64,000 nucleotides of DNA from assembly GCF_901905185.1 (NCBI RefSeq), contig NZ_CABFMQ020000001.1, forward strand, positions 124,001-188,000, read 5' to 3'. Shown here piece by piece: positions 18,351 to 27,099 of the stretch. The first letter of the stretch is position 1. Each line of letters opens with the position of its first letter. A program made the translations under genes and the position numbers. Source of the DNA: Methylocella tundrae (GTDB lineage: Bacteria > Pseudomonadota > Alphaproteobacteria > Rhizobiales > Beijerinckiaceae). Under the pieces are notes generated by a model. That model did not search any database and was not told where the DNA came from. It worked only from the letters and a program-made list of their open reading frames with translations.

Positions 18351-19789
18351 GCGAAAAGGACCCGCCGGACAGCCTCGGGCGCCGCGACAACAGGACGATC
18401 ATCGTCCCTAATCCGGGCGGACGCCGGCCCGAAGCGCCCGCGCCTGTCGCGCCGGCGGCGCCGACGCCAGCGTGGCGCGCCAGCCCGGCCGGCGCGCCGG
18501 AGGCCTCGCCGGGCGAAGAGTGGATCAAGGGCGCCGCCGCCGCGCCGCCCGCGCCGAGCATGCAACGCCGGGAAATTCCGATCGAGGATCTTCTCGTTCC
18601 CAACGAGAATCCGCTTCTGCAAGCCGCCGGTCCACTGCTGTTGCTGTTAGGGCGCCTGCGCGTCGCTCAACTACAGGCGTCTCCCGCCAGTCTGATGGGG
18701 CAGGTCGCCGAAGCTGTGGCGTTTTTTGACAAACAGGTCCGCGCGGCGGGCGTCGCCCCGGAGCAGGCGAACGCCGCGAAATATATCCTCTGCGCGACGG
18801 CAGACGACATCGTTCAAAATATTCCGACCGAAGACCGGCATGTGTGGACGCAATACAGCATGCTGAGCCGTTTCTTTGGCGAGCGTATCGGGGGCGTCAG
18901 ATTCTTCGCCGAGCTCGATCAGGCGAAGATGGACCCGCTCAACAATTATTCGCTTCTGGAGCTGATCTACACCTGCCTCGCGCTCGGCTTTCAGGGCGTG
19001 CATCGCAGCTCGCCGTCCGGCGCCGCGACCCTCCAGCATATTCAGCGCAATCTTTACGAGCTGTTGCGAAAAGTCCGTCCGCGCGTCGACCGCGAGCTGT
19101 CGCCGCATTGGCGCGGCCAGGATCTTCCGCGCCAGGTTCTTCGCACGCGCGTGCCGTTCTGGACCGTCGGCGTCGTGGCGGCCTTGGCCCTGTTCGCACT
19201 GTTCATCACGCTGCGCGCGCTTCTAACCGGCGGGGCGGATCTCGCCGCCGCGGACCTCAACGCGCTCAACGGCCGCGGCGAGTTGAAACTCGTGCGGCAC
19301 ATGTTTGCGCCGCCGCCAAAGCCGCCCGCGCCGCCGCCGGGGCGGCTCACCCAATTGCAGCGCATCCGGCTTGCGCTCGCGCCCGAAATCGCCGCCAAAA
19401 AGGTCGACGCCACGCAGACCGACACCAAGATCAGGATCATCGTCGGCGATCTCGTGCTGTTCGCCTCGGGTCAGGCGAGCGTCAAGCCGCAATTTCAGCC
19501 GATCGCCAAACGCATCGCAGAAACGCTGGAGAAGGAGCCGGGCGCGATCACCATTGTCGGGCATACCGACAACGTCAAATTGCAGCCGACATCGCCCTTC
19601 GCATCCAATTGGGCCCTGTCGATGGCGCGCGCCAAGGCGGTCGCGGCCGTTTTGAAGCCGGGCCTTAGCGACGTCAGCCGGATCGAGGTCGACGGCAAGG
19701 CGGACGAGCAGCCCATCGCGTCGAACGCGACGCCGCAGGGGCGCGCGCAGAACCGCCGCGTCGAAATCATGCTCGCCCGTTCGGATTGA
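18347..19789 (+). CDS. tssL: T6SS membrane protein TssL with OmpA-like C-terminus
   Basis: A 480-residue fusion of a DotU/TssL domain and an OmpA peptidoglycan-binding domain. A proline-rich N-terminal tail (about 1-75) leads to the cytoplasmic DotU domain (about 80-265). A single membrane span 'VPFWTVGVVAALALFALFIT' near 268-287 and a periplasmic OmpA module (about 360-480, 'TIVGHTDNVKLQP', 'RAQNRRVEIML') follow. The peptidoglycan-binding tail can anchor the complex to the cell wall, which in other systems is helped by separate TagL/TssJ proteins. No TssJ lipoprotein gene was found in this window. The gene is coupled to both tssK and tssM. Confidence 0.94.
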   Translation: MSEKDPPDSLGRRDNRTIIVPNPGGRRPEAPAPVAPAAPTPAWRASPAGAPEASPGEEWIKGAAAAPPAPSMQRREIPIEDLLVPNENPLLQAAGPLLLLLGRLRVAQLQASPASLMGQVAEAVAFFDKQVRAAGVAPEQANAAKYILCATADDIVQNIPTEDRHVWTQYSMLSRFFGERIGGVRFFAELDQAKMDPLNNYSLLELIYTCLALGFQGVHRSSPSGAATLQHIQRNLYELLRKVRPRVDRELSPHWRGQDLPRQVLRTRVPFWTVGVVAALALFALFITLRALLTGGADLAAADLNALNGRGELKLVRHMFAPPPKPPAPPPGRLTQLQRIRLALAPEIAAKKVDATQTDTKIRIIVGDLVLFASGQASVKPQFQPIAKRIAETLEKEPGAITIVGHTDNVKLQPTSPFASNWALSMARAKAVAAVLKPGLSDVSRIEVDGKADEQPIASNATPQGRAQNRRVEIMLARSD

Positions 19790-19803
19790 GGATCACGACC
19801 GAC

Positions 19804-22800
19804 ATGCTGAGCAAAGACATCATTCGCATCATCGCCTACGGGGTCGGTCTCTCGTCGCTGGCGGCGCTCGTCTATATGGCGGGGCCCTTCGTCGCCTTCG
19901 GCGATTGGCGCCCGCTCGAAAATCCGATCGTCCGCGAGATCGTCATCGTGTTGCTCGTCGCGGCGGCGGCGGCCGTCGCGGGCTTCGCCTTCTGGCGCCG
20001 CAAGTCACAGAGCGCGGCGATCGAGAAAGGCATGGAGGAGACGGGCCCTGACTCCGACGCCGAAGTTCTGGGCGAGCGGATGAAGGACGCGCTCGCGACA
20101 TTGAAGAGCGCCGGCAAAGGCAAGCGCGGTTATCTCTATGATCTGCCCTGGTACATTTTGATTGGTCCGCCCGGCGCAGGCAAAACGACGGCGCTCGCCA
20201 ATTCGGGGCTCAAATTTCCGCTGAGCCGGGGCGGCAGCCCGTCGTCGATCGCGGGCGTCGGCGGCACGCGCTATTGCGACTGGTGGTTTACCGACGACGC
20301 CGTGCTGATCGATACGGCGGGGCGCTATACGACGCAGGATTCCGACGCCAAAGCGGACCCGAAGAGCTGGCTCTCTTTCCTCGATCTTCTGAAGAAGAAC
20401 CGCCCGCGCCAGCCGATCAATGGCGTCATCGTCGCCATCGCGCTCGACGACATCATGACCGAGCCGGCGGCGACGATCGCGGCTCACGCAGCGGCGATCC
20501 GCGCGCGGCTGCTCGAGCTTCACAGACAGCTGAAGATTGATTTTCCCGTCTATGTCCTTTTCACCAAGGCCGATCTGATCGCCGGCTTTCGCGAATTTTT
20601 CGGCAATCTCAACGAGAATGCGAGGGCTCAGGTCTGGGGCGCGACCTTCCAGACGGGCGACAAGAAGCGCAATATGGTGGGCGAGATTCCGGCCGAATTC
20701 GACGCGCTGATCGCCCGGCTCAATGATCTCACCACCGACCGGCTGCAGGACGAGCCTGTGCCCTCGACGCGGGCGTCGCTGTTCGGCTTTCCCGCGCAGG
20801 TCGCGACGCTGAAAAGGCCGATCCATGATTTCCTCAATCAGATTTTCGAGCCGACGCGCTATCAGGCCAATGCGACGCTGCGCGGTTTTTATTTCACCTC
20901 CGGCACGCAGGAAGGCACGCCGGTCGATCAGCTGATCGGCGCGCTGTCCAGAAGTTTTGGCGCACGCGAAGTCGCGGCCAACGCTTATTCGGGTCGAGGC
21001 CAGAGCTATTTCCTCAAAAATCTCATCGGCAGGCTCATCATCGGCGAAGCCGCCTGGGTCTCGACCGATCGCCGCGCGGTTTTTCGCGCAAGGCTCATCA
21101 AGACAGTGGCGTTGCTCGCCCTCGCCATTGTCTGCGCGGGCGCTTCCCTCGCATGGTGGGGCAGCTATTTGCGCAACAAGGATCTCATCGCGCGCACGCA
21201 GGCCGCGGCGGCTGATTACCGCGGGGCCGCCGGAGGGCTTGCAACGGAGACCGAAATCTCAGATCGCGATCTCGCCAAAATCTTGCCGCTCCTCAACAAG
21301 CTGCGCTATCTGCCCGCCGGATATGAGACGAAGGGAGCGCAGCCGCCGCTTGCGGCGACCTTCGGCCTCAGTCAGCTCGATCGTCTGCGCTCGGCCTCAG
21401 ACAGCGCCTATGGCGTCGCGCTGGAGCGTCTCTTGCGGCCCCGGCTCATCTACCGCCTGGAAGAGCAGATGGAAGCCAACCGCACAGATCCTACTTTTCT
21501 CTATGAGGCGCTGAAAGTCTATCTGATGCTGGGGGGGCTGCACCCGGCCAATAAGGATCTCGTCCTTAATTATCTGCGCCGCGACTGGGCCGACAATCTT
21601 TATCCCGGCGCCGCCAACGCGGACGGCCGCAGACTGCTCGAGGCGCATGTCAAAGCCATGCTCGATATGCCGGGCGGCGACATTCTCATCAGCCTCAATG
21701 GGCCGCTCGTGAGCGAGGCGCAAGGCTTGCTCGCCCGCCTCAGCGTTTCGCAGCAGGCCTATGAGCTGTTGCGCTCGCAGGCGGCGGCGTCCGAGATCGC
21801 CGACTGGAACGCCGCGCGCGCGGGCGGCCCCGATTCCGGCCTCGTGTTCGAGGCGACGCAGGGCGCGTCGCTCGATTCTGTCAAAGTGCCGGCCTTCTAC
21901 ACCTATGCGGGTTTCCGCCGTCTCTTCATCGATCGTCTGCCAGGAATCGCCGACCGGCTGAAAGGCGACCGCTGGGCGCTTGGCGCGGCGGGCGAGCAGA
22001 GCGCCGTCGAGGACCAGTATAAATCGCTGAGCGATGATCTCCTTGCGCTCTACAGCAAGGATTTCATCGCCGCCTGGCAGGACGCCTTGCGCCGGCTGAA
22101 GCTCCGGCGCCTGCTCGCGGACAAGCCGAAATATGTAACGCTCGCCGCCGCCTCCGCCCCGACATCGCCGATCAAGCAGCTGATCGTCTCCGTGCGCGAC
22201 GAGACCGCGCTGACGCGGGAACGGCCGGGCTTTGGCAAAAAGGACGACAAGGACGCCAATGCGACGCTGTTCCAGAATCGCGCCGCCCCTGGCGCCGACA
22301 TCGAGCAGGCGTTCAAGGCTTACGCCGTCCTCGTCGAGGGGGAGCCGACGCGCCAGCCGATCGACCTCATCATCAGCAATCTCGCCGACATTTATCAGAG
22401 TCTTCTCCTGATGGGCAATCCGGCGCAGGCCGCGCTCGCGACCTCGCAGCTGCAGACACAGGTGGCGGCGCTCCGCGCCAACGCCAACAGGCTGCCGCCG
22501 CCCTTCGCCGGAATGCTGCAGACCGCCGCGACCGACGTCGACGGCGATCTCACCAACAGCTTCCGCTCGCAGCTCAACCGATCCTTGCGGGATTCCGTGA
22601 CGGGCGTTTGCCAGCAGATCGTTGCGAACCGCTATCCGTTTGCGCGCACGGATCGCGAGGTTTCGCTCGTCGATTTCGGGCGCCTGTTCGGACCGCAAGG
22701 CATTATCGACAAATTCTTCACGGGCCAGCTCGCGCAATATGTCGACACGTCGAAGCAGAACTGGAGCTGGCGCCAGGATAATGGCGTCGCGCGCGCTTTG

Positions 22801-23334
22801 AGTTCGGCTGGCGCCGCGCTGAAGGATTTTCAGCGCGCGGCGCAAATCCGCGACACGTTTTTCGCCAGCGGCGGGCTCGTCCCCTCGATGACCCTGACGG
22901 TGACGCCGCCGCCGGTTCCCGTCGTTTCGCCCCCCGAGACGATCCCTGGCGTGGCGCAAGCGGCGACTCCAGCCCCCGCGCCAACGTCTCCCTCGATCGG
23001 CATCAAGATGGACCTGAACGGAACGCCGATCATCAGCCCTGTCGGAGCCAGCGCCCCCGTCGTCGCGCAATGGCCGGGCGCGAACGCCAATCGCAGCGCG
23101 ATCACCGTGACTTCGGACGCGCCGGGCGCGCAGCCGTCGACGATCCAGCGGACCGGGCCGTGGTCGCTGTTCCGCCTCATCGAAGCCGGCGCCCCGGTCG
23201 TTCGCGGCGACAAGATTATCGTCAGCTACATCGTTGGCGGGCGGGAAATTCAATATCAGATCAGCGCGGGCTCGACGCAAAATCCGTTCACGCTTCCGGC
23301 GCTGCGCGAGTTCCACTGTCCAAGCGACCTCTGA
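19804..23334 (+). CDS. tssM: T6SS membrane core protein TssM (IcmF)
   Basis: A 1176-residue IcmF/TssM protein that forms the trans-envelope channel with TssL. Two N-terminal membrane spans lie at about 8-26 and 45-64 and a third near 433-452. Between them is a cytoplasmic NTPase-like domain with an intact Walker A 'GPPGAGKTT' at 121-129. The large periplasmic part ends in the beta-rich TssM C-terminal domain ('GPWSLFRLIEAG'). An ATG at 19804 is preceded by GAGGA; a TTG at 19786 overlapping the tssL stop is the alternative start. Proline-rich repeats near 1025-1065 form a linker before the last domain. Confidence 0.94.
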   Translation: MLSKDIIRIIAYGVGLSSLAALVYMAGPFVAFGDWRPLENPIVREIVIVLLVAAAAAVAGFAFWRRKSQSAAIEKGMEETGPDSDAEVLGERMKDALATLKSAGKGKRGYLYDLPWYILIGPPGAGKTTALANSGLKFPLSRGGSPSSIAGVGGTRYCDWWFTDDAVLIDTAGRYTTQDSDAKADPKSWLSFLDLLKKNRPRQPINGVIVAIALDDIMTEPAATIAAHAAAIRARLLELHRQLKIDFPVYVLFTKADLIAGFREFFGNLNENARAQVWGATFQTGDKKRNMVGEIPAEFDALIARLNDLTTDRLQDEPVPSTRASLFGFPAQVATLKRPIHDFLNQIFEPTRYQANATLRGFYFTSGTQEGTPVDQLIGALSRSFGAREVAANAYSGRGQSYFLKNLIGRLIIGEAAWVSTDRRAVFRARLIKTVALLALAIVCAGASLAWWGSYLRNKDLIARTQAAAADYRGAAGGLATETEISDRDLAKILPLLNKLRYLPAGYETKGAQPPLAATFGLSQLDRLRSASDSAYGVALERLLRPRLIYRLEEQMEANRTDPTFLYEALKVYLMLGGLHPANKDLVLNYLRRDWADNLYPGAANADGRRLLEAHVKAMLDMPGGDILISLNGPLVSEAQGLLARLSVSQQAYELLRSQAAASEIADWNAARAGGPDSGLVFEATQGASLDSVKVPAFYTYAGFRRLFIDRLPGIADRLKGDRWALGAAGEQSAVEDQYKSLSDDLLALYSKDFIAAWQDALRRLKLRRLLADKPKYVTLAAASAPTSPIKQLIVSVRDETALTRERPGFGKKDDKDANATLFQNRAAPGADIEQAFKAYAVLVEGEPTRQPIDLIISNLADIYQSLLLMGNPAQAALATSQLQTQVAALRANANRLPPPFAGMLQTAATDVDGDLTNSFRSQLNRSLRDSVTGVCQQIVANRYPFARTDREVSLVDFGRLFGPQGIIDKFFTGQLAQYVDTSKQNWSWRQDNGVARALSSAGAALKDFQRAAQIRDTFFASGGLVPSMTLTVTPPPVPVVSPPETIPGVAQAATPAPAPTSPSIGIKMDLNGTPIISPVGASAPVVAQWPGANANRSAITVTSDAPGAQPSTIQRTGPWSLFRLIEAGAPVVRGDKIIVSYIVGGREIQYQISAGSTQNPFTLPALREFHCPSDL

Positions 23335-23338
23335 TCCG

Positions 23339-24037
23339 ATGCGCCGCGGCCTGATCGGAAAGATCGCCTCGAAGCCCGATTATGTCGCGATCGAAGCGCG
23401 GGGCGGTCTGTTGCCGGTCCTTGAGCCGTGGCTGCACGCCGCCGTCTCATCCAGCCGCCAGCGGCTTGGGGACGCGTGGCGCGGCGCCTTTCTCGCCGCG
23501 CCGATCTGGCGTTTCTGGCTCGGCTCCGAGATTTGCGGCGAGACTATTCTTGGCGCGCTGACGCCCTCGATCGATTCCGCAGGGCGATATTTCCCGCTCG
23601 TCGTGTTCGCGGCGCCGCCCCCTGGCGTCGCTATCCCGCCGCCGGAATTTGAGGACAATGAAGTCTGGTTCAGAGCGGCCGAGGCGCTGCTGCTGTCCAC
23701 CCTTGCGCCCGGCGCTTTGTTTGATGAGGCTCTCACCGCGCTGGAGGGGCTGCCAGCGCCCGCCGTCGCCCCGCCTGTGGCGGCGCGCGCGCCGATGCTC
23801 GCCCTGAAGGGCGGCGTCCTGGCGCCTCTCGATGACAAGCCGCCCGGCCAAGTCTTCGCATGGCTGCGCCGCGCCGATTGGGCGAGAGCCTATGGCGCGC
23901 GCAGCTTCTGGCAGACCGCGGGCGGCGCCGATTTCCGGCCGCTGGCCCTGAGTTTTCGGCTGATGCCCGACCCGGCGCTATTCGCCGCCATGCTGACCGG
24001 GCATTTTTCCGGCGACGCGGCGGGCGAGGTGAGCTAA
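23339..24037 (+). CDS. tagF: T6SS-associated protein TagF
   Basis: A 232-residue TagF family protein (ImpM-like). In Pseudomonas and Agrobacterium TagF holds T6SS assembly off by a post-translational route acting with or in parallel to the PpkA/Fha pathway. Family signs are the start '[17 protein letters not shown]', '[11 protein letters not shown]' and '[12 protein letters not shown]'. The start at 23339 lies 4 bp after the tssM stop. The frame upstream of it runs inside tssM and was discounted. TagF is fused to a PppA phosphatase in some alphaproteobacteria; here it stands alone, and no pppA was seen in the window. Confidence 0.88.
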   Translation: MRRGLIGKIASKPDYVAIEARGGLLPVLEPWLHAAVSSSRQRLGDAWRGAFLAAPIWRFWLGSEICGETILGALTPSIDSAGRYFPLVVFAAPPPGVAIPPPEFEDNEVWFRAAEALLLSTLAPGALFDEALTALEGLPAPAVAPPVAARAPMLALKGGVLAPLDDKPPGQVFAWLRRADWARAYGARSFWQTAGGADFRPLALSFRLMPDPALFAAMLTGHFSGDAAGEVS

Positions 24038-24086
24038 GCCGCTTCCTGCCGGCGCCAGCGCCGGTTTCCAGAGAGCAAGAGGTCCC

Positions 24087-24524
24087 ATGTCCCCGAAACA
24101 CTCTTTCGTCGCCGCGCTTCTTGTCACCCTGACCGCGGCGCCGCTGATGAGCAGCATCGCCAACGCCGCGAGCGAGGTTACGAGCCCGACCGGTCTGCGC
24201 ACCATTGATACCGAGCCCGGCAATGGGGCGCCCCCGAAGCCAGGGCAGACCGTCACCGTCCACTACACCGGCTGGCTTTTCGTCGACGGCAAGAAGGGCG
24301 CAAAATTCGATAGTTCTGTCGACCGCGGCCAACCCTTCTCCTTCACGCTCGGCCAGGGCCAGGTCATCAAAGGCTGGGATGAAGGCGTCGCCGGCATGCG
24401 GGTCGGCGGCAAGCGCACGCTGATCATCCCGCCGGAACTCGGCTATGGCGCGCGCGGCGCCGGCGGCGTCATTCCGCCGAATGCGACCCTGATCTTCGAC
24501 GTCGAGCTTTTGGGCGCGAAGTAG
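24087..24524 (+). CDS. Exported FKBP-type peptidyl-prolyl isomerase
   Basis: A 145-residue protein with an N-terminal signal peptide (about 1-27, ending 'IANAAS') and one FKBP domain. Conserved residues include '[12 protein letters not shown]', '[20 protein letters not shown]', '[20 protein letters not shown]' and '[20 protein letters not shown]'. It should catalyse cis-trans isomerisation at prolines in the periplasm. It lies between tagF and ppkA in the plus-strand T6SS arm, 49 bp after tagF, and an AGAGG precedes the ATG. An FKBP is not a core T6SS part; it may aid folding of envelope parts of the machine or simply be a neighbour. Confidence 0.9.
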   Translation: MSPKHSFVAALLVTLTAAPLMSSIANAASEVTSPTGLRTIDTEPGNGAPPKPGQTVTVHYTGWLFVDGKKGAKFDSSVDRGQPFSFTLGQGQVIKGWDEGVAGMRVGGKRTLIIPPELGYGARGAGGVIPPNATLIFDVELLGAK

Positions 24525-24584
24525 CAGCTTGCGTCCGGTCGGCGCCGCGGCCCACAATAAAAAGTTGCAGTGAATTGCTGGACC

Positions 24585-26465
24585 ATGGGAGTTCTATCGG
24601 CCAGCCCTCATCGCGGATCGACCGACGTGACCTCGAAAGACGACATCGGCCAGACCAAATCCTTCGGCGGAACTCCGCCGGCGGGGTCGGCCGGCGTCAA
24701 TCCGCCCCTCGGCGCCGAGTTTCTCGGCGTCGAATCGCTGCGGGCGGGCATGCAGCTGAACGGGGTCTATGAAATCGACGCCCTGCTCGCCCGGGGCGGC
24801 ATGGGCGAGGTCTATAAGGGCCACTCCATCCAGACCGGCGATGACGTCGCGATCAAGGTGATCCGCGCCGATCTTGCCGAAAACGAAGTCGCCATCGCGC
24901 TGTTTCGCAACGAGGCCTCAAAACTTCATCGCCTGCATCACGAGGCGATCATCCGCTATTTCGTGTTCTCGGTCGATCCGCTGCTGCAGCGGACCTATCT
25001 CGCGATGGAATTCGTCGAGGGCGAGCCATTGTCGCAAATGTTGCGGCGCGGACCATTGCCGGCCGGGGCGGCGCAGCGTCTCGCCCAGCGCGTCGCGCTC
25101 GGCCTCAACGCCGCGCATAAGCGCGACATCATTCATCGCGACGTGTCGTCCGACAATATCATTATTCAGAACGGCGATGTGGATGAGGCGAAGATCATCG
25201 ACTTCGGCATCGCGCGCTCGACGGCGGTGGGCACGACTTTCATCGACGTCGGCTTCGCCGGCAAACTGAATTACGTGTCGCCGGAGCAGCTCGGCCTCTA
25301 TGGCGGCGAGGTCGGCGCGCGATCAGACATCTACAGCCTCGGTCTCGTGCTGGCCGAAGCCCTGCGCGGCGCTCCGCTCGACATGGGCGGCACGCAGGTC
25401 GAGGTGATCGAAAAACGCAAGAGCGTTCCGGATCTCGCCGGCGTCGATCCGCGCATCGCGCCGATCCTCGCAAAAATGCTGCAGCCGAACCCCGATGACA
25501 GACCGCAATCCATGCAGGCGGTCGCCGATGATTTCGCGCGATTGACGATCGAGCCGCCGGAAAGGGCCCGTCCTTCCCCCGCGCGCAGAGCTGAGCGCCG
25601 CTCCGATGAGGCGGGCCGCCTGCTCAAGATCGGAGCGGCGGCGGGCGGCGCGCTGGCCCTCGTTACGCTCGCCGCGGGCGCTTATCTGTGGCTGGGGGCG
25701 CCGGTGAAGAGACCCGGGCCGCCGCCCGAGGTCACGCTGCAGCCAGCGCCCGAACGTCCGGCGGTGGCGCCGCCCCCCGCCGCGATCCCGCCCGCCGTGG
25801 CGCCCGAGTCGGCGCCGGTTCAAGCTCCCGCGCAAAACAGCACTCTCGTCACGCGGGACAGCATCCTTGATTTCGTCGAGCGGAGCGCCGCCGCGCCCTG
25901 TTTCTCGGTCGTTTCCGTCGCGGCGACAGATTCATCGGCGAAAATCGAAGCCATCGGCGCCTCGCGCGAACCATTTGACGAACTTAACGCCGCCTTCAAC
26001 AAGGCGATCGGCTTTGAGGCTGACATCCGGGCGATCATTATTCCGGCCACGGAATGCGCGGCGCTCGATTTTTACAACTCGGCCCGGAAAAACGCGAAGC
26101 TGGCGCCTGTCGTGCAGCTCGATGCTCCCTTCCTGCGCGGCGGGCAGGCTCTTGCGGGATCGATTTCGGCGCCGAAGGATCGCAGGATCGAGGCCTTGCT
26201 CATCGGCGATGACGGACTTGCGCAGAATGTGACGAGCGCCCTTTCGACCGGACATCCACGCACTTTTAGCATCAACGTCGCGCGGCCGAAGGTCGCCGCT
26301 GCGCCGCAGCTCTTGATGATAATCTCCAGCACGCAGCCTCTGTCGTCGCTGAAGCTCGCAAAGCCCGTTAAAACGGCGCAGGCGTTGTCGGCCACCGAGG
26401 CGGAGGCCGGCGAAAAGCAGGAAGATCTCGGCGTCTCACTGAACTATTTTTACGTGACCGAGTGA
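24585..26465 (+). CDS. ppkA: T6SS-linked Ser/Thr protein kinase (PpkA-like)
   Basis: About 626 residues. The cytoplasmic kinase domain (about 55-310) has a glycine loop 'ARGGMGEVYKG', the lysine motif 'VAIKVI', the catalytic loop 'HRDVSSDN', 'IDFGIARS' in place of DFG, and 'SPEQLG'. A membrane span 'GGALALVTLAAGAYLWLG' lies near 350. A proline/alanine-rich linker and a periplasmic domain of about 200 residues follow. This is the layout of PpkA/Stk1 kinases that sense envelope signals and phosphorylate the FHA protein to trigger T6SS assembly. A GTG at 24570 and a GTG at 24627 are other possible starts; none has a strong ribosome-binding site. It ends the T6SS island. Confidence 0.88.
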   Translation: MGVLSASPHRGSTDVTSKDDIGQTKSFGGTPPAGSAGVNPPLGAEFLGVESLRAGMQLNGVYEIDALLARGGMGEVYKGHSIQTGDDVAIKVIRADLAENEVAIALFRNEASKLHRLHHEAIIRYFVFSVDPLLQRTYLAMEFVEGEPLSQMLRRGPLPAGAAQRLAQRVALGLNAAHKRDIIHRDVSSDNIIIQNGDVDEAKIIDFGIARSTAVGTTFIDVGFAGKLNYVSPEQLGLYGGEVGARSDIYSLGLVLAEALRGAPLDMGGTQVEVIEKRKSVPDLAGVDPRIAPILAKMLQPNPDDRPQSMQAVADDFARLTIEPPERARPSPARRAERRSDEAGRLLKIGAAAGGALALVTLAAGAYLWLGAPVKRPGPPPEVTLQPAPERPAVAPPPAAIPPAVAPESAPVQAPAQNSTLVTRDSILDFVERSAAAPCFSVVSVAATDSSAKIEAIGASREPFDELNAAFNKAIGFEADIRAIIIPATECAALDFYNSARKNAKLAPVVQLDAPFLRGGQALAGSISAPKDRRIEALLIGDDGLAQNVTSALSTGHPRTFSINVARPKVAAAPQLLMIISSTQPLSSLKLAKPVKTAQALSATEAEAGEKQEDLGVSLNYFYVTE

Positions 26466-26500
26466 TCGCGTTCGGCCGTGGCGGGACGCCGCCCGGCGCC

Positions 26501-27019
26501 TCAATGTCCCTTGTTCTCGACGCCAGCGCTGACGCGGTCGGCAATCGCCAGAATGAGCATCGTCACGGCGAAAGCGAGCAATATGCCGACGACCCAGGCG
26601 AGCTTTTGGGTCTCGGCGTGGCTTTCAATGTCCATGAACCATTCCAGCACATGCACGGCGGTGATCGCCACGATCGAGCCGAGAAGTTTCTGCTTGAGGC
26701 CCGAAAAGCCGATCCTGATCAGGCCGTCAGGCCACTCCGGGTGGTCCGCTATGTTGATCGGCCGCACAAAGTTTTCATAGCTGGAGCAGATCACGATGAG
26801 GATGAGATTGGCGGTCAGCGAAAGATCGATCAGGCTGAGGATGCCGACGATCACCTCGGATTCGGGAGCTGTCTTCAACAACAATATGAAATCGAAAAGT
26901 TTCGCGCCGAATTTGTAGAGAAGCCCGACAAGGCCGACGACGAGGCCGACGAGAAACGGCGCCATCAGCCAACGGCTGCTGAAGAATAATCCCTCGATGC
27001 CCCGCTCGAACCGATTCAT
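26501..27019 (-). CDS. YqhA family (UPF0114) inner membrane protein
   Basis: A 172-residue integral membrane protein with about four hydrophobic spans. These include 'WLMAPFLVGLVVGLVGLLY', 'SLIDLSLTANLILIVI' and a C-terminal 'AWVVGILLAFAVTMLILAIA'. The 'ERGIEGLFFSSRWLMAPF' start and the central 'ICSSYENFV' are typical of the YqhA/TIGR00645 family, whose function is unknown. The start at 27019 was preferred because the upstream frame is Arg-rich and unlike the family. It lies 80 bp downstream of the FUSC gene on the same strand and is convergent with ppkA. Confidence 0.85.
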   Translation of the reverse strand: MNRFERGIEGLFFSSRWLMAPFLVGLVVGLVGLLYKFGAKLFDFILLLKTAPESEVIVGILSLIDLSLTANLILIVICSSYENFVRPINIADHPEWPDGLIRIGFSGLKQKLLGSIVAITAVHVLEWFMDIESHAETQKLAWVVGILLAFAVTMLILAIADRVSAGVENKGH

Positions 27020-27099
27020 GGCGCCCTCCGATGTTCCGTGATGCCACGGATCAAGCGTGCGGCGCAACAAGGGCGGGCGTCGGGGGCTCCATCGGCAAG

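Noticed and set aside
21397..23316. 639-codon open frame opposite tssM
   Set aside because: Antisense to the TssM periplasmic region; no motif and unlike any family.
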